Source of the DNA: Anaerolineae bacterium
Lineage (GTDB): Bacteria; Chloroflexota; Anaerolineae; 4572-78; J111
Length of the DNA stretch: 64,000 nucleotides
NCBI GenBank assembly: GCA_023382535.1
Contig: JAHDWA010000007.1
Span: forward strand, 62,001-126,000
Reading direction: 5' to 3'
Shown here: one piece after another, positions 14,546 to 22,674 of the stretch
Numbering within the stretch: position 1 is the first letter of the stretch
Layout: each line of letters opens with the position of its first letter
Made by a program: the position numbers and the translations under genes
The notes under the pieces: generated by a model
Told to the model about the DNA's origin: nothing
What the model saw: the letters and a program-made list of their open reading frames with translations, nothing else
Databases searched by the model: none

Positions 14546-16594
14546 GCAGTTGCGCACTCAGGCGCTAAATCGTTCTAAAGGTTGGATTTTCACAATTTTT
14601 CCAATCGCCCCCTCCTCCTTACAATCCTATCATTCGAGGATGAAGGGGAGAGGAAATGACCTTAACAAACGAAACCAGACCATTTGTAGTCTGTCAAGCC
14701 ACCCAGCATGCGATGCTGATTCCGTGGGGGCGTTTTGCCCGCCATCTACACCTCAGCGAACGGTTGCGGGCCGCCGTGCCCCGTCGCCAGCGTAAGGATG
14801 CGCTGTCGGGCGGCGACTTGATCCTCGAATTTGGGCTGGCCTCCTTAACGGGTTGTGCTTATTTGGAAGAACTGAACCTGGGCGCTCACCCGCTGGTAAA
14901 AGATCAAGCGGTCCAAGACGCCTGGGAGGTGCAGTTCCGGCATTACACCACCGTCAGCCGGTACCTGTACGACCTTGATCCGGAAGCGGCGGTCCAGGTC
15001 CAGGCGGAACTGGAAGCGATCATGTTGCCGTACCTTCGACAAGCCAGCCATGAGGTGTTGTGCCACCAGGAGTATCTGACCCTGTGTGGCGACCTGACCG
15101 GGCGACCGGTGAGTGCCTACAGCACCACCTATCCGCCGGATACAGTGTTTGGCTATATGGCCAATGAACTTTGTAAAGGTCATCAAGCGGCCTTGGTCAG
15201 CTTGAAAGGGCAGCGCCACCGGGTGCATGTGGCCGTTTTTCACCATGCCGGTGACACTGTGTCCGGGCCGTGCCTGGGCGAGATGGTGGCTGCGACCGAA
15301 GCCCGGCTCGGTTGCCGGCCGCGACGGCGGACCGAGCTAGTTCGGCAGCGGATCGAGTTGGTTGAGGCGCAAATCAGCCAGAAGCAAGCCTGGATTGAGG
15401 CACAACGAGCCACCATCCGTGTCCAACTCCAACGTCAACTGGAGTTGGGAAACCAATTGCAGGAACTCCGACAGCAGCTTACCGAACTGGAGGCCAGCTA
15501 TGCCAGCAAAAAGGTTCGCCCTACCTCCCGGTTAGCCCAAGCCCGGCAGCGAAAAAGCAGTTGGGAACGGCAACTGGGGACCGCCCTGGCTCAGGAAAGT
15601 CAAGCCCGGCGCACCATTGAGCAGCATCAACCCCGTTTGGAGGCGCTCACCGCCGAACGAGCCAGGCTGATCCGCTGGTTGGCCCAACTCGAAGTGGAGA
15701 ATGCCACCTGTCCTAACCCAGTCCGCATCCGCTGGCTGCTGGATGGTGGTTTCGGCGATGCCGCCAATGTGACCTATCTGATCGAACTGGGCTATGATCT
15801 GTACGCCATGGCCCACAATGGTAAAACCACCCAGGTTTTGCTGAAGCAGCTTCCTAATGACCCCGCCTGGGTACAAGTCGGGAGCCGGACCCAGGCCCTG
15901 GATAGCTCCGTCCACAACTTGGGCGACTGTCCCTACCCGGTTCGGCTCACCCTGCTGCGCTGGGCGGGCGAGAACAAGGGCTTCAAGTATAGTACCTTGA
16001 TTTCCTTTAGTGAAGCCGCTGCTTTACCAACCGCCGAGTTGTTCCCGACCTACCACCAACGTCAAGACATCGAAGCCGGGATCAAGCAAGGCAAGGGCAC
16101 CTTCAGTTTTACCAAACTGCATGTCCGTTCGCCGGCCGGCATCCGGCTCTTGGGCCAGTTCGCCTTGCTCTTTTGGCCCAACTTCGTCCATTGGGCCGCC
16201 GATTGGCTGGCTGAACGGGTCTCTGACCGCTTTGCCCCGGTTTTAGGTCAGGTGCGCACCCAAGTCCGTGTCGCCGCTAACACCCCAGCCGTGGTCTTGA
16301 CCAATGTCCGGGGCCAACTGCTCGAATTCGCCAGCGATGGCCCTTACGCCGGTATCCAAATCCGGCTCGATGGCCCTTTTGCTTACCAGTTCCCGATGCC
16401 GTTGTTTCAGACCTGGACCCATTTATGGCCGGTTTCGTCTGCATCTGTTAAAGAACAATTGGTGACTATCACGGCTACCCAGACCTTACCGTCATTAGCC
16501 GAGGCCCTGTTTAGCCAGGTCACCGTCCATCGGTTGGAAAAAGTTTCGAATTTTGAACTTGTTGAACGATTACCTCCATGAGTGCGCAACCAGT
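14546..16594. mobile_element. Complete insertion sequence with terminal inverted repeats
   Basis: Left end GTTGCGCACTCA (14549-14560) is matched by the reverse complement of 16579-16590. The similarity continues inward with gaps (AATCGTTC in both ends). A 5-bp direct repeat ACGTA flanks the element at 14541-14545 and 16595-16599 and is the likely target duplication. The one gene inside is a DDE transposase. The element separates the receiver gene from the DUF4760-like gene, and probably split them recently because the ends are intact. Confidence 0.75.
14656..16581 (+). CDS. DDE transposase with coiled-coil insertion (IS4/IS1380-like)
   Basis: 641 residues. The DDE core is recognisable: first Asp in CGDLTGRPVSAYSTTYPPDT (about 150), second Asp in IRWLLDGGFGDAANV (about 362), and Glu in YHQRQDIEAGIKQGKGTFSF (about 475). 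Between the first and second Asp, residues about 215-345 form a long glutamine- and arginine-rich coiled coil (QISQKQAWIEAQ, LQRQLELGNQLQELRQQL). Such an insertion is unusual for the family. SD GGAGAGGAA precedes the ATG. The reading frame and both terminal repeats are intact, so it may be active. Family assignment beyond DDE is tentative. Confidence 0.82.
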   Translation: MTLTNETRPFVVCQATQHAMLIPWGRFARHLHLSERLRAAVPRRQRKDALSGGDLILEFGLASLTGCAYLEELNLGAHPLVKDQAVQDAWEVQFRHYTTVSRYLYDLDPEAAVQVQAELEAIMLPYLRQASHEVLCHQEYLTLCGDLTGRPVSAYSTTYPPDTVFGYMANELCKGHQAALVSLKGQRHRVHVAVFHHAGDTVSGPCLGEMVAATEARLGCRPRRRTELVRQRIELVEAQISQKQAWIEAQRATIRVQLQRQLELGNQLQELRQQLTELEASYASKKVRPTSRLAQARQRKSSWERQLGTALAQESQARRTIEQHQPRLEALTAERARLIRWLAQLEVENATCPNPVRIRWLLDGGFGDAANVTYLIELGYDLYAMAHNGKTTQVLLKQLPNDPAWVQVGSRTQALDSSVHNLGDCPYPVRLTLLRWAGENKGFKYSTLISFSEAAALPTAELFPTYHQRQDIEAGIKQGKGTFSFTKLHVRSPAGIRLLGQFALLFWPNFVHWAADWLAERVSDRFAPVLGQVRTQVRVAANTPAVVLTNVRGQLLEFASDGPYAGIQIRLDGPFAYQFPMPLFQTWTHLWPVSSASVKEQLVTITATQTLPSLAEALFSQVTVHRLEKVSNFELVERLPP

Positions 16595-16605
16595 ACGTAC
16601 AGCCT

Positions 16606-17103
16606 ATGACAGTATCAGATGTTATATTAGTTTTTCAGATACTCGCCACCTGTATTCAGGGAGTTGCCACAATTGGCGTGTTGGCAACATTGATAGTCTA
16701 CTTCCTTCAACTTCGTACCATGCAGGATCAGCTTAAAGCATCAAGAGATGCTGCTGCGGGCCAAAATCTCCTTACGCTGATAGGGTTCCTTCAGAACGAA
16801 GAAGTTCGAGATGCACGGCGAGCCGTTATTAGAACTTTAGGAGTAAAACCATTTTCTAAATGGACTGAAGAAGATGAACGAGTCGCATCTAAAGTGTGTG
16901 GCAATTATGATGTCGCAGGCATAATCATTCGTGAAGACTTGGCCCCACTAACCCCCATTGTAACCAGTTGGGGGTCGAGTATTCGGGATTGCTACAGAAT
17001 ACTTGAGCCATACATCAAGGAAATGCAAAAAAGAAAGGGACCGGGTTATTGGGATGATTTTTGCTGGCTCTATGAAAAGGTTAAGGATAAGCGTTCAAAC
17101 TAA
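16606..17103 (+). CDS. DUF4760-like membrane-anchored protein
   Basis: 165 residues. One N-terminal membrane span (about 5-33, LVFQILATCIQGVATIGVLA) leads to a cytosolic helical domain with ARRAVIRTLG, KVCGNYDVAGIIIRE, SWGSSIRDCYRILEPYIKEM and DDFCWLYEK. This order fits DUF4760 proteins, often seen in mobile and defence-rich regions. Function unproven. I chose the ATG at 16606; an in-frame GTG at 16582 lies inside the end of the insertion sequence. No SD is seen, because the insertion sequence ends only about 12 bp upstream. Confidence 0.6.
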   Translation: MTVSDVILVFQILATCIQGVATIGVLATLIVYFLQLRTMQDQLKASRDAAAGQNLLTLIGFLQNEEVRDARRAVIRTLGVKPFSKWTEEDERVASKVCGNYDVAGIIIREDLAPLTPIVTSWGSSIRDCYRILEPYIKEMQKRKGPGYWDDFCWLYEKVKDKRSN

Positions 17104-17150
17104 GATCGAAGGCGGCATAATCGTACTCTGGCTGAAACCAGGAGGCCCCA

Positions 17151-17392
17151 TTGTCAATTAACCTGACAGATAACCAGAAACAGTTAATCAAGTGGCTGGT
17201 AAAAAAACAAAAGAGGGAAAGCTGAGAGAAGAATTTCTCACATACGGAACTTCTAACGGTTATATGTTGACAGTAAGTGGTGACGAAGGAGAGAAACCAC
17301 CTAAGATAACCAAAAGTGCTTTGATGGCATTAGCAAGTGCTGACCTATACTTAGATAATCTTCTATATAAGCTTGAATTGCCAAAAGCATAA
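17151..17392 (+). pseudogene. Small conserved protein split by a frameshift at a poly-A run
   Basis: A TTG at 17151 with a good SD (AGGAGG) opens a frame (SINLTDNQKQLIKWLVKKQK) that stops at 17225. The neighbouring frame from about 17192 continues KEGKLREEFLTYGTSNGYML...ITKSALMALASADLYL to 17392. Joined at the AAAAAAA stretch (about 17200-17206), the two halves make one sensible protein of about 80 residues. It could be a disabled gene, a sequencing error or programmed slippage. The second half alone would start at a GTG without an SD. Confidence 0.55.
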
Positions 17393-17596
17393 TGAAAGCC
17401 GAACTCCGAACCTTACTTCTTGTTGTGTTTTACGATAAGGGGTAATGACCCAATCTATCAGCCCAGCCTCATTGACCGTATCCTGGCCCAGCCTTGCCCG
17501 CTCGATACATTTCTGCCATTCCTCGGCAGGGACCGTTAGAGGTAGACAACTATCGGCGGCGAGGATTGCCCCACCGCCAGCTAAAGGCATCGTCAT
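17363..17596 (-). CDS. Small protein at the right border of the cargo island, probably with a foreign tail
   Basis: 77 residues. The start is convincing (GAAAGGAG then ATG at 17596) and residues 1-55 read like a normal phage protein (LPLTVPAEEWQKCIERARL). The last 20 (RFGVRLSLCFWQFKLI) run into the 3' end of the oppositely oriented cargo gene. The original C-terminus was probably replaced when the island inserted. Family unknown. Confidence 0.5.
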   Translation of the reverse strand: MTMPLAGGGAILAADSCLPLTVPAEEWQKCIERARLGQDTVNEAGLIDWVITPYRKTQQEVRFGVRLSLCFWQFKLI

Positions 17597-17609
17597 AAAT
17601 TCACTCCTT

Positions 17610-19352
17610 TCAATCGCTCAAAAATAACACCGCCCCGGCCCGCACCTGGTTACCGGCCACCTCGACCAGCCCATTTCGCCGCAGCGTCCCCAGGTAAGCG
17701 CCAAATGTGCCGCCGCTGACGGTAAAGCCGGTGCGCGCTCCTAGCTCCTCCCGCGAAAGCCAAGCGGGATAGACCGCGACCAGTTCATCCAGCATCCTGC
17801 GCTCGCCAGCCCGGAGAGCTTCGCGCCACATAGCGATAATCTCCTCGGTTGTCTGAGGTGGCGGCGGAGCGAGATGGCCGAGGTAATCCAGGCCAGCCTG
17901 GGTAATAACAACCTCCCCACTCGTTTCCTCAAGAAGACCGGCCCGCTTAAGCGTAGCAAAATAGGCCCCAAACGTGCCGCCTGATGGAGTGAAACCCGCC
18001 AGCGCGCCAAGTTGGGTGCGGGTCAAGCGAAGAGGAAAACGCCGGGCCAGGGTTTCCAACATCCGCCGCTCGCCTGCCCGGAGTTTGGGGGTGTCCGCGT
18101 CGGCGCCGTGCGGGACCGGCTGGGTTTGGCGAGGTGTGTGCCGGGCCTCTGGAATCGAACGGGCCTGCACCGGGACTGGCCGGGCGGTAGCCGCAGCCAG
18201 AGCTTTAGCCAGGTCCTGGCCTATCGTGACCAACTGCTTCCCGTTTTCGACCAGACGTTCAATCGCCTGCTGAAGCTGCCTGACCTGCTCATCCTTGAGT
18301 ACGGGCACTTCCACCCGCTCGACCGTAATTTGGCTTTTACTGGCCGCTTCGTCGGACTTGCGCCCGTTTAGCTCTTTCTCCAGGGCGGCAATCCGACGAC
18401 GTAGGGCTGCCGGGTCGTGGGCTTCCACCTGCTTGACTACCTCCTGCATGGCCTGGTGCAGGGAATCTAGTTCGGCCCGCTCCAGCGGGCGAGGGGGCGC
18501 CGCAGCGGTGGCGTCATTGAGGGTAGGGGTAGCCGACGCATTATAGGTCAACTTACGCCCAATCTTGATTTTGCCGAAGAACTTGAGCCACTGCGGACTC
18601 CAGACATACGCCTGGCCGATTTCGAGCCGTGGCAGTTCATCCACCGCTGCCCCGGCGTTAATTCCCTGCGCATCAATCCAATCACGGATAGCCTTGCGTT
18701 CCTGGGCCGCGTTCATTTGCAGCACGAACAGCGCCTCGACCTGGTTGAGCACATCCTTGTTGACCGCCTGCGGGCGCTGCGAAATCAGGGTCAGGCCGAT
18801 GCCGTAGTTGCGACCCACCTTGCCGATGTCCTCAAACGCACCCAGCATCCGCTCCTCGCCTTTGAAGGTCTTTTGGGGTATAAAGAACTGGGCCTCTTCC
18901 AGGAAGAAGTGCATCGGCGACCGGGCCGTCTTCTTGCGGTGAAATAACTGCTCTGCAAAAGCGGTCACGAACTCTTTGCGCTGCGCCTTGCGGAAATGGC
19001 TCACATCCAAAATAAGAGAGATACCGCGCTCGACCACCAGGTCGGCGACCAGTGCGCCGGCTCCTGGCTCCAGGGGAATATCGCCGTGCTCTCCCCCAAA
19101 AATAGGGATGGCCAGGCCGGCGCCCTTACCGTTGGCAGCCAGGCGCAGGCCGTACCAGACCCCAACCGGGTCAAGTACAACGATTTGAACCCCCGCTTCG
19201 TGCAGCAGCTCGGCCAGCTTGGTCGCTGCGTAAGTTTTACCTGATCCACTGCGCCCCAAGAAGGCGATCTTTTGTGTGGCCGCATCCGCCGGTAAGGCAA
19301 AAGGCGCGTTGCCTGTCGTCTGACCGATGAGAAGTTGAACCTGATTAGACAT
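17610..19352 (-). CDS. HerA/FtsK-type ATPase with two C-terminal winged helices
   Basis: 580 residues from the ATG at 19352 (SD GAAAGGGGAACG). Walker A GRSGSGKT is at 33-40. LEEAQFF at 151-157 gives Walker B with its catalytic acids. LTLISQRPQAV (about 187-197) is the sensor region of HerA/DUF87 hexameric ATPases. A glutamate-rich coiled coil follows (about 290-390). The C-terminus is a duplicated winged helix: AGERRMLETLARRFP...SGGTFGAYFATLKRAGLLE and AGERRMLDELVAVYP...SGGTFGAYLGTLRRNGLVE. It probably moves along or remodels DNA, loaded through the winged helices. A packaging, segregation or defence role is open. Confidence 0.82.
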   Translation of the reverse strand: MSNQVQLLIGQTTGNAPFALPADAATQKIAFLGRSGSGKTYAATKLAELLHEAGVQIVVLDPVGVWYGLRLAANGKGAGLAIPIFGGEHGDIPLEPGAGALVADLVVERGISLILDVSHFRKAQRKEFVTAFAEQLFHRKKTARSPMHFFLEEAQFFIPQKTFKGEERMLGAFEDIGKVGRNYGIGLTLISQRPQAVNKDVLNQVEALFVLQMNAAQERKAIRDWIDAQGINAGAAVDELPRLEIGQAYVWSPQWLKFFGKIKIGRKLTYNASATPTLNDATAAAPPRPLERAELDSLHQAMQEVVKQVEAHDPAALRRRIAALEKELNGRKSDEAASKSQITVERVEVPVLKDEQVRQLQQAIERLVENGKQLVTIGQDLAKALAAATARPVPVQARSIPEARHTPRQTQPVPHGADADTPKLRAGERRMLETLARRFPLRLTRTQLGALAGFTPSGGTFGAYFATLKRAGLLEETSGEVVITQAGLDYLGHLAPPPPQTTEEIIAMWREALRAGERRMLDELVAVYPAWLSREELGARTGFTVSGGTFGAYLGTLRRNGLVEVAGNQVRAGAVLFLSD

Positions 19353-19362
19353 CGTTCCCCTT

Positions 19363-19836
19363 TCAAAACATACTGATTTGTTCACCATATTTGCGGGCCT
19401 TGCCGGCAGCTCGCCGCGGCGGGCTGTAAGTCTGCTTGTAGGCCAGGAACTCGTTTAGCTCCGCCGATGTGTAGTCGAGGTGGTCCATCAACGCTTCCTG
19501 CTGGATCCACCACATGACCGCCAGGAAGTGGGCCATCCAGGTCTGGATCTCGTCGTCGTCCGCCTCGTCGTCTTCATAAAGCGGCAGTTCCCAATAGTAC
19601 AGGCCGTAGCGGTCAAGCTGGTCGAGCACCCAATTCCACCGCTGGGGATCGAGGAAGTAGCTCGCGGGCCGGTCCTGGAGGAGGGGGTAGAGCGCCGCGC
19701 CCCACGCCTCAATGGTCCTGTTGCGCCAGACGACCCAGAGCTTGTCGGCTTCCCGGTCCAGCCGCTCCGGGGTCTCTTCTTGGGGCTTGAGACTTTTATA
19801 GGCTAAATCTAAAAGTTGGCGGCTCAGGTCGTTCAT
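19363..19836 (-). CDS. Hypothetical protein upstream of the HerA-like ATPase
   Basis: 157 residues from the second of two adjacent ATGs (19836; 19839 also possible), behind GAGAGGG. Tryptophan-rich and helical (LWVVWRNRTIEAWGAALYPLL, WELPLYEDDEADDDEIQTWMAHFL), with a basic tail (PPRRAAGKARKYGEQ). Overlaps the next gene by about 40 bp and ends 11 bp before the ATPase start, so it may act with it. Not recognised. A longer frame to 20292 is a shadow of the next gene. Confidence 0.65.
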   Translation of the reverse strand: MNDLSRQLLDLAYKSLKPQEETPERLDREADKLWVVWRNRTIEAWGAALYPLLQDRPASYFLDPQRWNWVLDQLDRYGLYYWELPLYEDDEADDDEIQTWMAHFLAVMWWIQQEALMDHLDYTSAELNEFLAYKQTYSPPRRAAGKARKYGEQISMF

Positions 19837-20299
19837 CATCCCTCTCGAACCGGGGTGCATCCCGGTAAAATCGGTCTCGCCAGATCGCCTCTTCGGTCTC
19901 GTCGTAGGTATCAACCACGTAATTAGCTCCCCTGGTATCAATCCGACCCCGCACAGCGGCCCGGAAATAGACATGCTTGGAGCCGGACACCAGCAGGTCC
20001 CGCCCTTTCCAGGTGAAAGGCAGCCCGTGTTCCTCCAGCACCTCGGACAGCATCGGCCGGATATGGTCGAGCCAATCCATGCGGGGCAGTGGCCAGACGA
20101 TGACCGCCTTCTCCTCACAGGTTTCCAGAATCCCGGCCAGGTGGTGACAACTGGCAAAGGTCCGGCCCGCGCCGCGCACCCCTGTCGGGCGCTGCGAAAC
20201 GACCCGGTGCAGCCGGTCGAGGTCGGTCTTTCTCTTGATTGGTGTCTCGGCCAGGTGCGCCCTGGACAGGGCTTCCAGTAAAGTTTTATCAATCTTCAC
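19796..20299 (-). CDS. P-loop-like protein, possibly a degenerate terminase-type or helicase ATPase
   Basis: 167 residues. PTGVRGAGRTFASCHHLAGI (38-57) looks like a Walker A loop in which Arg replaces the usual Lys (G-x-x-G-x-G-R-T). Then come a strand (EKAVIVWPLPRMDWLDHI), GRDLLVSGSKHVYF and GANYVVDTYDET, as in the start of a RecA-like ATPase. The second half of such a fold is missing, so catalysis is doubtful. It lies three genes upstream of the HerA-like ATPase in the same operon. Confidence 0.5.
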   Translation of the reverse strand: MKIDKTLLEALSRAHLAETPIKRKTDLDRLHRVVSQRPTGVRGAGRTFASCHHLAGILETCEEKAVIVWPLPRMDWLDHIRPMLSEVLEEHGLPFTWKGRDLLVSGSKHVYFRAAVRGRIDTRGANYVVDTYDETEEAIWRDRFYRDAPRFERDDERPEPPTFRFSL

Positions 20300-20311
20300 T
20301 GCTTTAACTCC

Positions 20312-20806
20312 TCACTCAATTTCGATGTCATAAGGGCTAATAAAAATAGGGTGCGGTTCCTGCAAGCCGCGAATGGCGATCATCTTGCCCAGATGCCGGG
20401 CCAACTCGATCCCCCTTGGGATTTCCGGCTTCCACTCCAGCCACCAGTGCAACAGCCTCAAGGCGGTCGTCCGGCTGTGACCGTAAGCCAGAATGTCCAA
20501 ATGGCCGGCAACCCAAAACGGGAAACCGGCCTCTGGTTCCAGGCGGATATAAGGCGCGTCTGGTTCGACGACTGCAATCCAGAAGCGGCAGGTATTAAGA
20601 AAAAAGTCGCGCTTTATCTTCTTGCGCCAATACTCGCCGGTGTAGAAAGTCACGACCTGGTGTAGCGCAACCGGCACCGTAGACTCACCAAACAACCGGT
20701 CAAGCTCGACACCTTTCAGGACACCCATTCGCTTTTCATAGTCGTCATCGCCGGTCGAGCCGAGGCAGACCTGCAAGGTAAAAGGGTCAGTCTGGGACTC
20801 GGCCAT
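20312..20806 (-). CDS. Hypothetical protein
   Basis: 164 residues with a mixed alpha/beta pattern: VTFYTGEYWRKKIKRDFFLN, WIAVVEPDAPYIRLE, FWVAGHLDILAYG, a helix TTALRLLHWWLEW and FISPYDIEIE at the end. Overlaps the next gene by 20 bp. I see no family signature. Confidence 0.6.
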   Translation of the reverse strand: MAESQTDPFTLQVCLGSTGDDDYEKRMGVLKGVELDRLFGESTVPVALHQVVTFYTGEYWRKKIKRDFFLNTCRFWIAVVEPDAPYIRLEPEAGFPFWVAGHLDILAYGHSRTTALRLLHWWLEWKPEIPRGIELARHLGKMIAIRGLQEPHPIFISPYDIEIE

Positions 20807-21299
20807 TGGACCCGCTCCACAACCTCAGATTTTCGGCGTTATAGCCAATCGTTTGATCGTCGGCCGTCCGTACAAAATAGTCCCACTGGCATTGGACCGG
20901 GTCGCCAATGGCGACAACCCAGCCCTCAGTCTGCCCGCATAAGGTGTCATCAAAAACTTGGACATGGTCGCCTACCTCGTACCCGTGCCCCAAAATGCGT
21001 GGTTTAGGATGCGCAGCCATCGGCCGGTCAAAAACGGCCACCTTGAGGCCACACTCGACCATCTTCTGAAGATAACGTTCAGCTTCGGCCCGGGGAATCC
21101 AGACCATCGGTGAGGGGCGCCCGCGCCCGCGCAGCACTTCCGAGGATAGCTCCAACGCCAGCAGCCTGGCCAGACGGATGGCATCGCTGTTGTAGGCCCG
21201 GTAGGTATCCTGGACGCGGACGAGGATCGTGCAGCCGCGATAGGCCGGTTCAAATTTGTAGGTGACGTGGTATCGCCCCGGATGAACTTTCTCAGCCAT
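20787..21299 (-). CDS. Protein with a C-terminal SH3/Tudor-like domain
   Basis: 170 residues from the ATG at 21299, in a TGATG junction with the gene before. The N-terminal part (GRYHVTYKFEPAYRGCTILV, RLARLLALELSS, AERYLQKMVECGLKVAVFD) is an unrecognised alpha/beta unit. From about residue 105, YEVGDHVQVFDD...GWVVAIGD...YFVRTADDQTIGYNAENLRLW has the G-D-x-V opening and five-strand order of an SH3-like barrel. Several other genes here carry such barrels. Confidence 0.6.
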   Translation of the reverse strand: MAEKVHPGRYHVTYKFEPAYRGCTILVRVQDTYRAYNSDAIRLARLLALELSSEVLRGRGRPSPMVWIPRAEAERYLQKMVECGLKVAVFDRPMAAHPKPRILGHGYEVGDHVQVFDDTLCGQTEGWVVAIGDPVQCQWDYFVRTADDQTIGYNAENLRLWSGSNGRVPD

Positions 21300-21574
21300 C
21301 AGCCACGCTCCTCTCCAGGCGCAACGGCCCAACCCTTGGTCAGGCTTTCGGCAATGACCCGCCCGGTCCACTCATTCAAAATCGCGGTGACTTCCACGAT
21401 GTCCTGGCGCAGCTTGGCTGCCTCCAGGCCGGCCGGGTCAAAGCCCGACCAATAGAAAGCCAGGGCCTTGGCGGCGGCTTCGGCGGGTTCGGAGTGGAGC
21501 GTTTCGGGCTTTGGCTCAAATAGCGCCATCATCCTTTTCTCGACGAGAGTATGATTGGTAATAAGTTCGGCCAT
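21299..21574 (-). CDS. Small helical protein
   Basis: 91 residues from the ATG at 21574 (SD GGAAGGAAAAC); an ATG at 21631 is in frame but lacks an SD. Two predicted helices (AEAAAKALAFYWSGFDPAGLEA and RQDIVEVTAILNEWTGRVIAES). No family recognised. Confidence 0.55.
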   Translation of the reverse strand: MAELITNHTLVEKRMMALFEPKPETLHSEPAEAAAKALAFYWSGFDPAGLEAAKLRQDIVEVTAILNEWTGRVIAESLTKGWAVAPGEERG

Positions 21575-21666
21575 GTTTTCCTTCCTGGGCTGCGCCCACT
21601 GCCTTAACATTTCGATAGTGAGCGCAGCCATTTTTGTTAGATAGGTGTTAGATAACTGTTACAGTT

Positions 21667-22311
21667 TTACTCGGTTTCGAGCAGCTTGGCGACCTCGTCC
21701 GCCTCGGGGCAGTTGGCGTCTACCAGGGCTGCATGAAAGATGCGGATGATGGCGTCTGTGTCCCACTCGGTCCATTTGGATATAGCCATACCGACGGCCT
21801 CCTCCCGGCGTTTGTCCAAAGTTTCCGGGGTGCAGTAACTCGGCACAAAAAAGGCTTCTGCCCCCATGTCGGCGATGTCCTGCACGGCCCGTACCAGGAT
21901 TTGCTCGGTTACTTGGAGTGACTGTCCGGGGTTCCACTGCTTCTCAAGCCGCTTGCAAATGGCGTGGTACTTTTCGACATTGGCCAGGTCGGCCGGGTCA
22001 AAACCGTCTGCCCTAACCTTAACCACGGGATCGCCGTTGACCATTTCGACCTCGGCTGAATTGGCCCCGTCGAACGCAACCGCGGACTGGCCGTTGTCGC
22101 TGCTCCAGATGATGATGTGCGGGATTTTCTCGGCGGCCAGCTTCTCGCTCTCATCATCTTTCCAGCCATTCAACTCATTCATCTCGATGATGACACTCTC
22201 ACCCTCGCCGGTAATATTGACCGTTCCAAACTCGGTGATACCAAAGAACTCCAGGATTCGGTCTTCCAGGTTTTTATTAACCTGGACGGTGATGGTCATA
22301 TCGTTACTCAT
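21667..22311 (-). CDS. Hypothetical protein
   Basis: 214 residues. The N-terminal strands (MTITVQVNKNLEDRILEFFG, GTVNITGEGESVIIEMNEL) are followed by a helical C-terminal half with a single CTPETLDKRREEA loop. The start shares base 22311 with the stop of the next gene upstream. The gap of about 90 bp after its stop holds the repeated motif TGTTAGATA and nothing else I can name. Confidence 0.6.
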   Translation of the reverse strand: MSNDMTITVQVNKNLEDRILEFFGITEFGTVNITGEGESVIIEMNELNGWKDDESEKLAAEKIPHIIIWSSDNGQSAVAFDGANSAEVEMVNGDPVVKVRADGFDPADLANVEKYHAICKRLEKQWNPGQSLQVTEQILVRAVQDIADMGAEAFFVPSYCTPETLDKRREEAVGMAISKWTEWDTDAIIRIFHAALVDANCPEADEVAKLLETE

Positions 22312-22652
22312 CAGGCCACCTCCATCATCGCCTTAAAATCAACCTTTTCGGCGGTCAGGAAGCCCTGCTCAATCGCAAAGCGCAGGGTAGCCTCGACCGC
22401 ATCCGGGTTGAATTGAGGGTAACGTTCCCCCTCGGCCAGCGGTAGATAAAGGCCACCCACGCCGGGCGGCAGCGGCAGGTCGGTAATATCGAACATAAAG
22501 TGGTCGTTGGCCTCACTCAGATTCAAGATCTGGAAATGGACCGGGCTGACCGTGAACCATACCCCGGAGAGAGAATCCCCGTTGAGGCAGCGGTACACCG
22601 TGACCCCGTTAAATTCAAGAACGACCGGGGGGTTGGCTGGATTAACTTGCAT
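22311..22652 (-). CDS. Hypothetical protein
   Basis: 113 residues (SD GGAGGCG before the ATG at 22652). Beta-rich start (VVLEFNGVTVYRCLNG, VWFTVSPVHFQIL, FMFDITDLPLPPG), then a helix (VEATLRFAIEQGFLTAEKV). Family unknown. Confidence 0.6.
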   Translation of the reverse strand: MQVNPANPPVVLEFNGVTVYRCLNGDSLSGVWFTVSPVHFQILNLSEANDHFMFDITDLPLPPGVGGLYLPLAEGERYPQFNPDAVEATLRFAIEQGFLTAEKVDFKAMMEVA

Positions 22653-22674
22653 AAGAGCGCCTCCTTTCAGGTTG

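Noticed and set aside
19363..20292. A single 309-residue minus-strand protein
   Set aside because: Its first half is an out-of-frame copy of the better gene at 19796-20299; the real protein starts near 19836 behind an SD.
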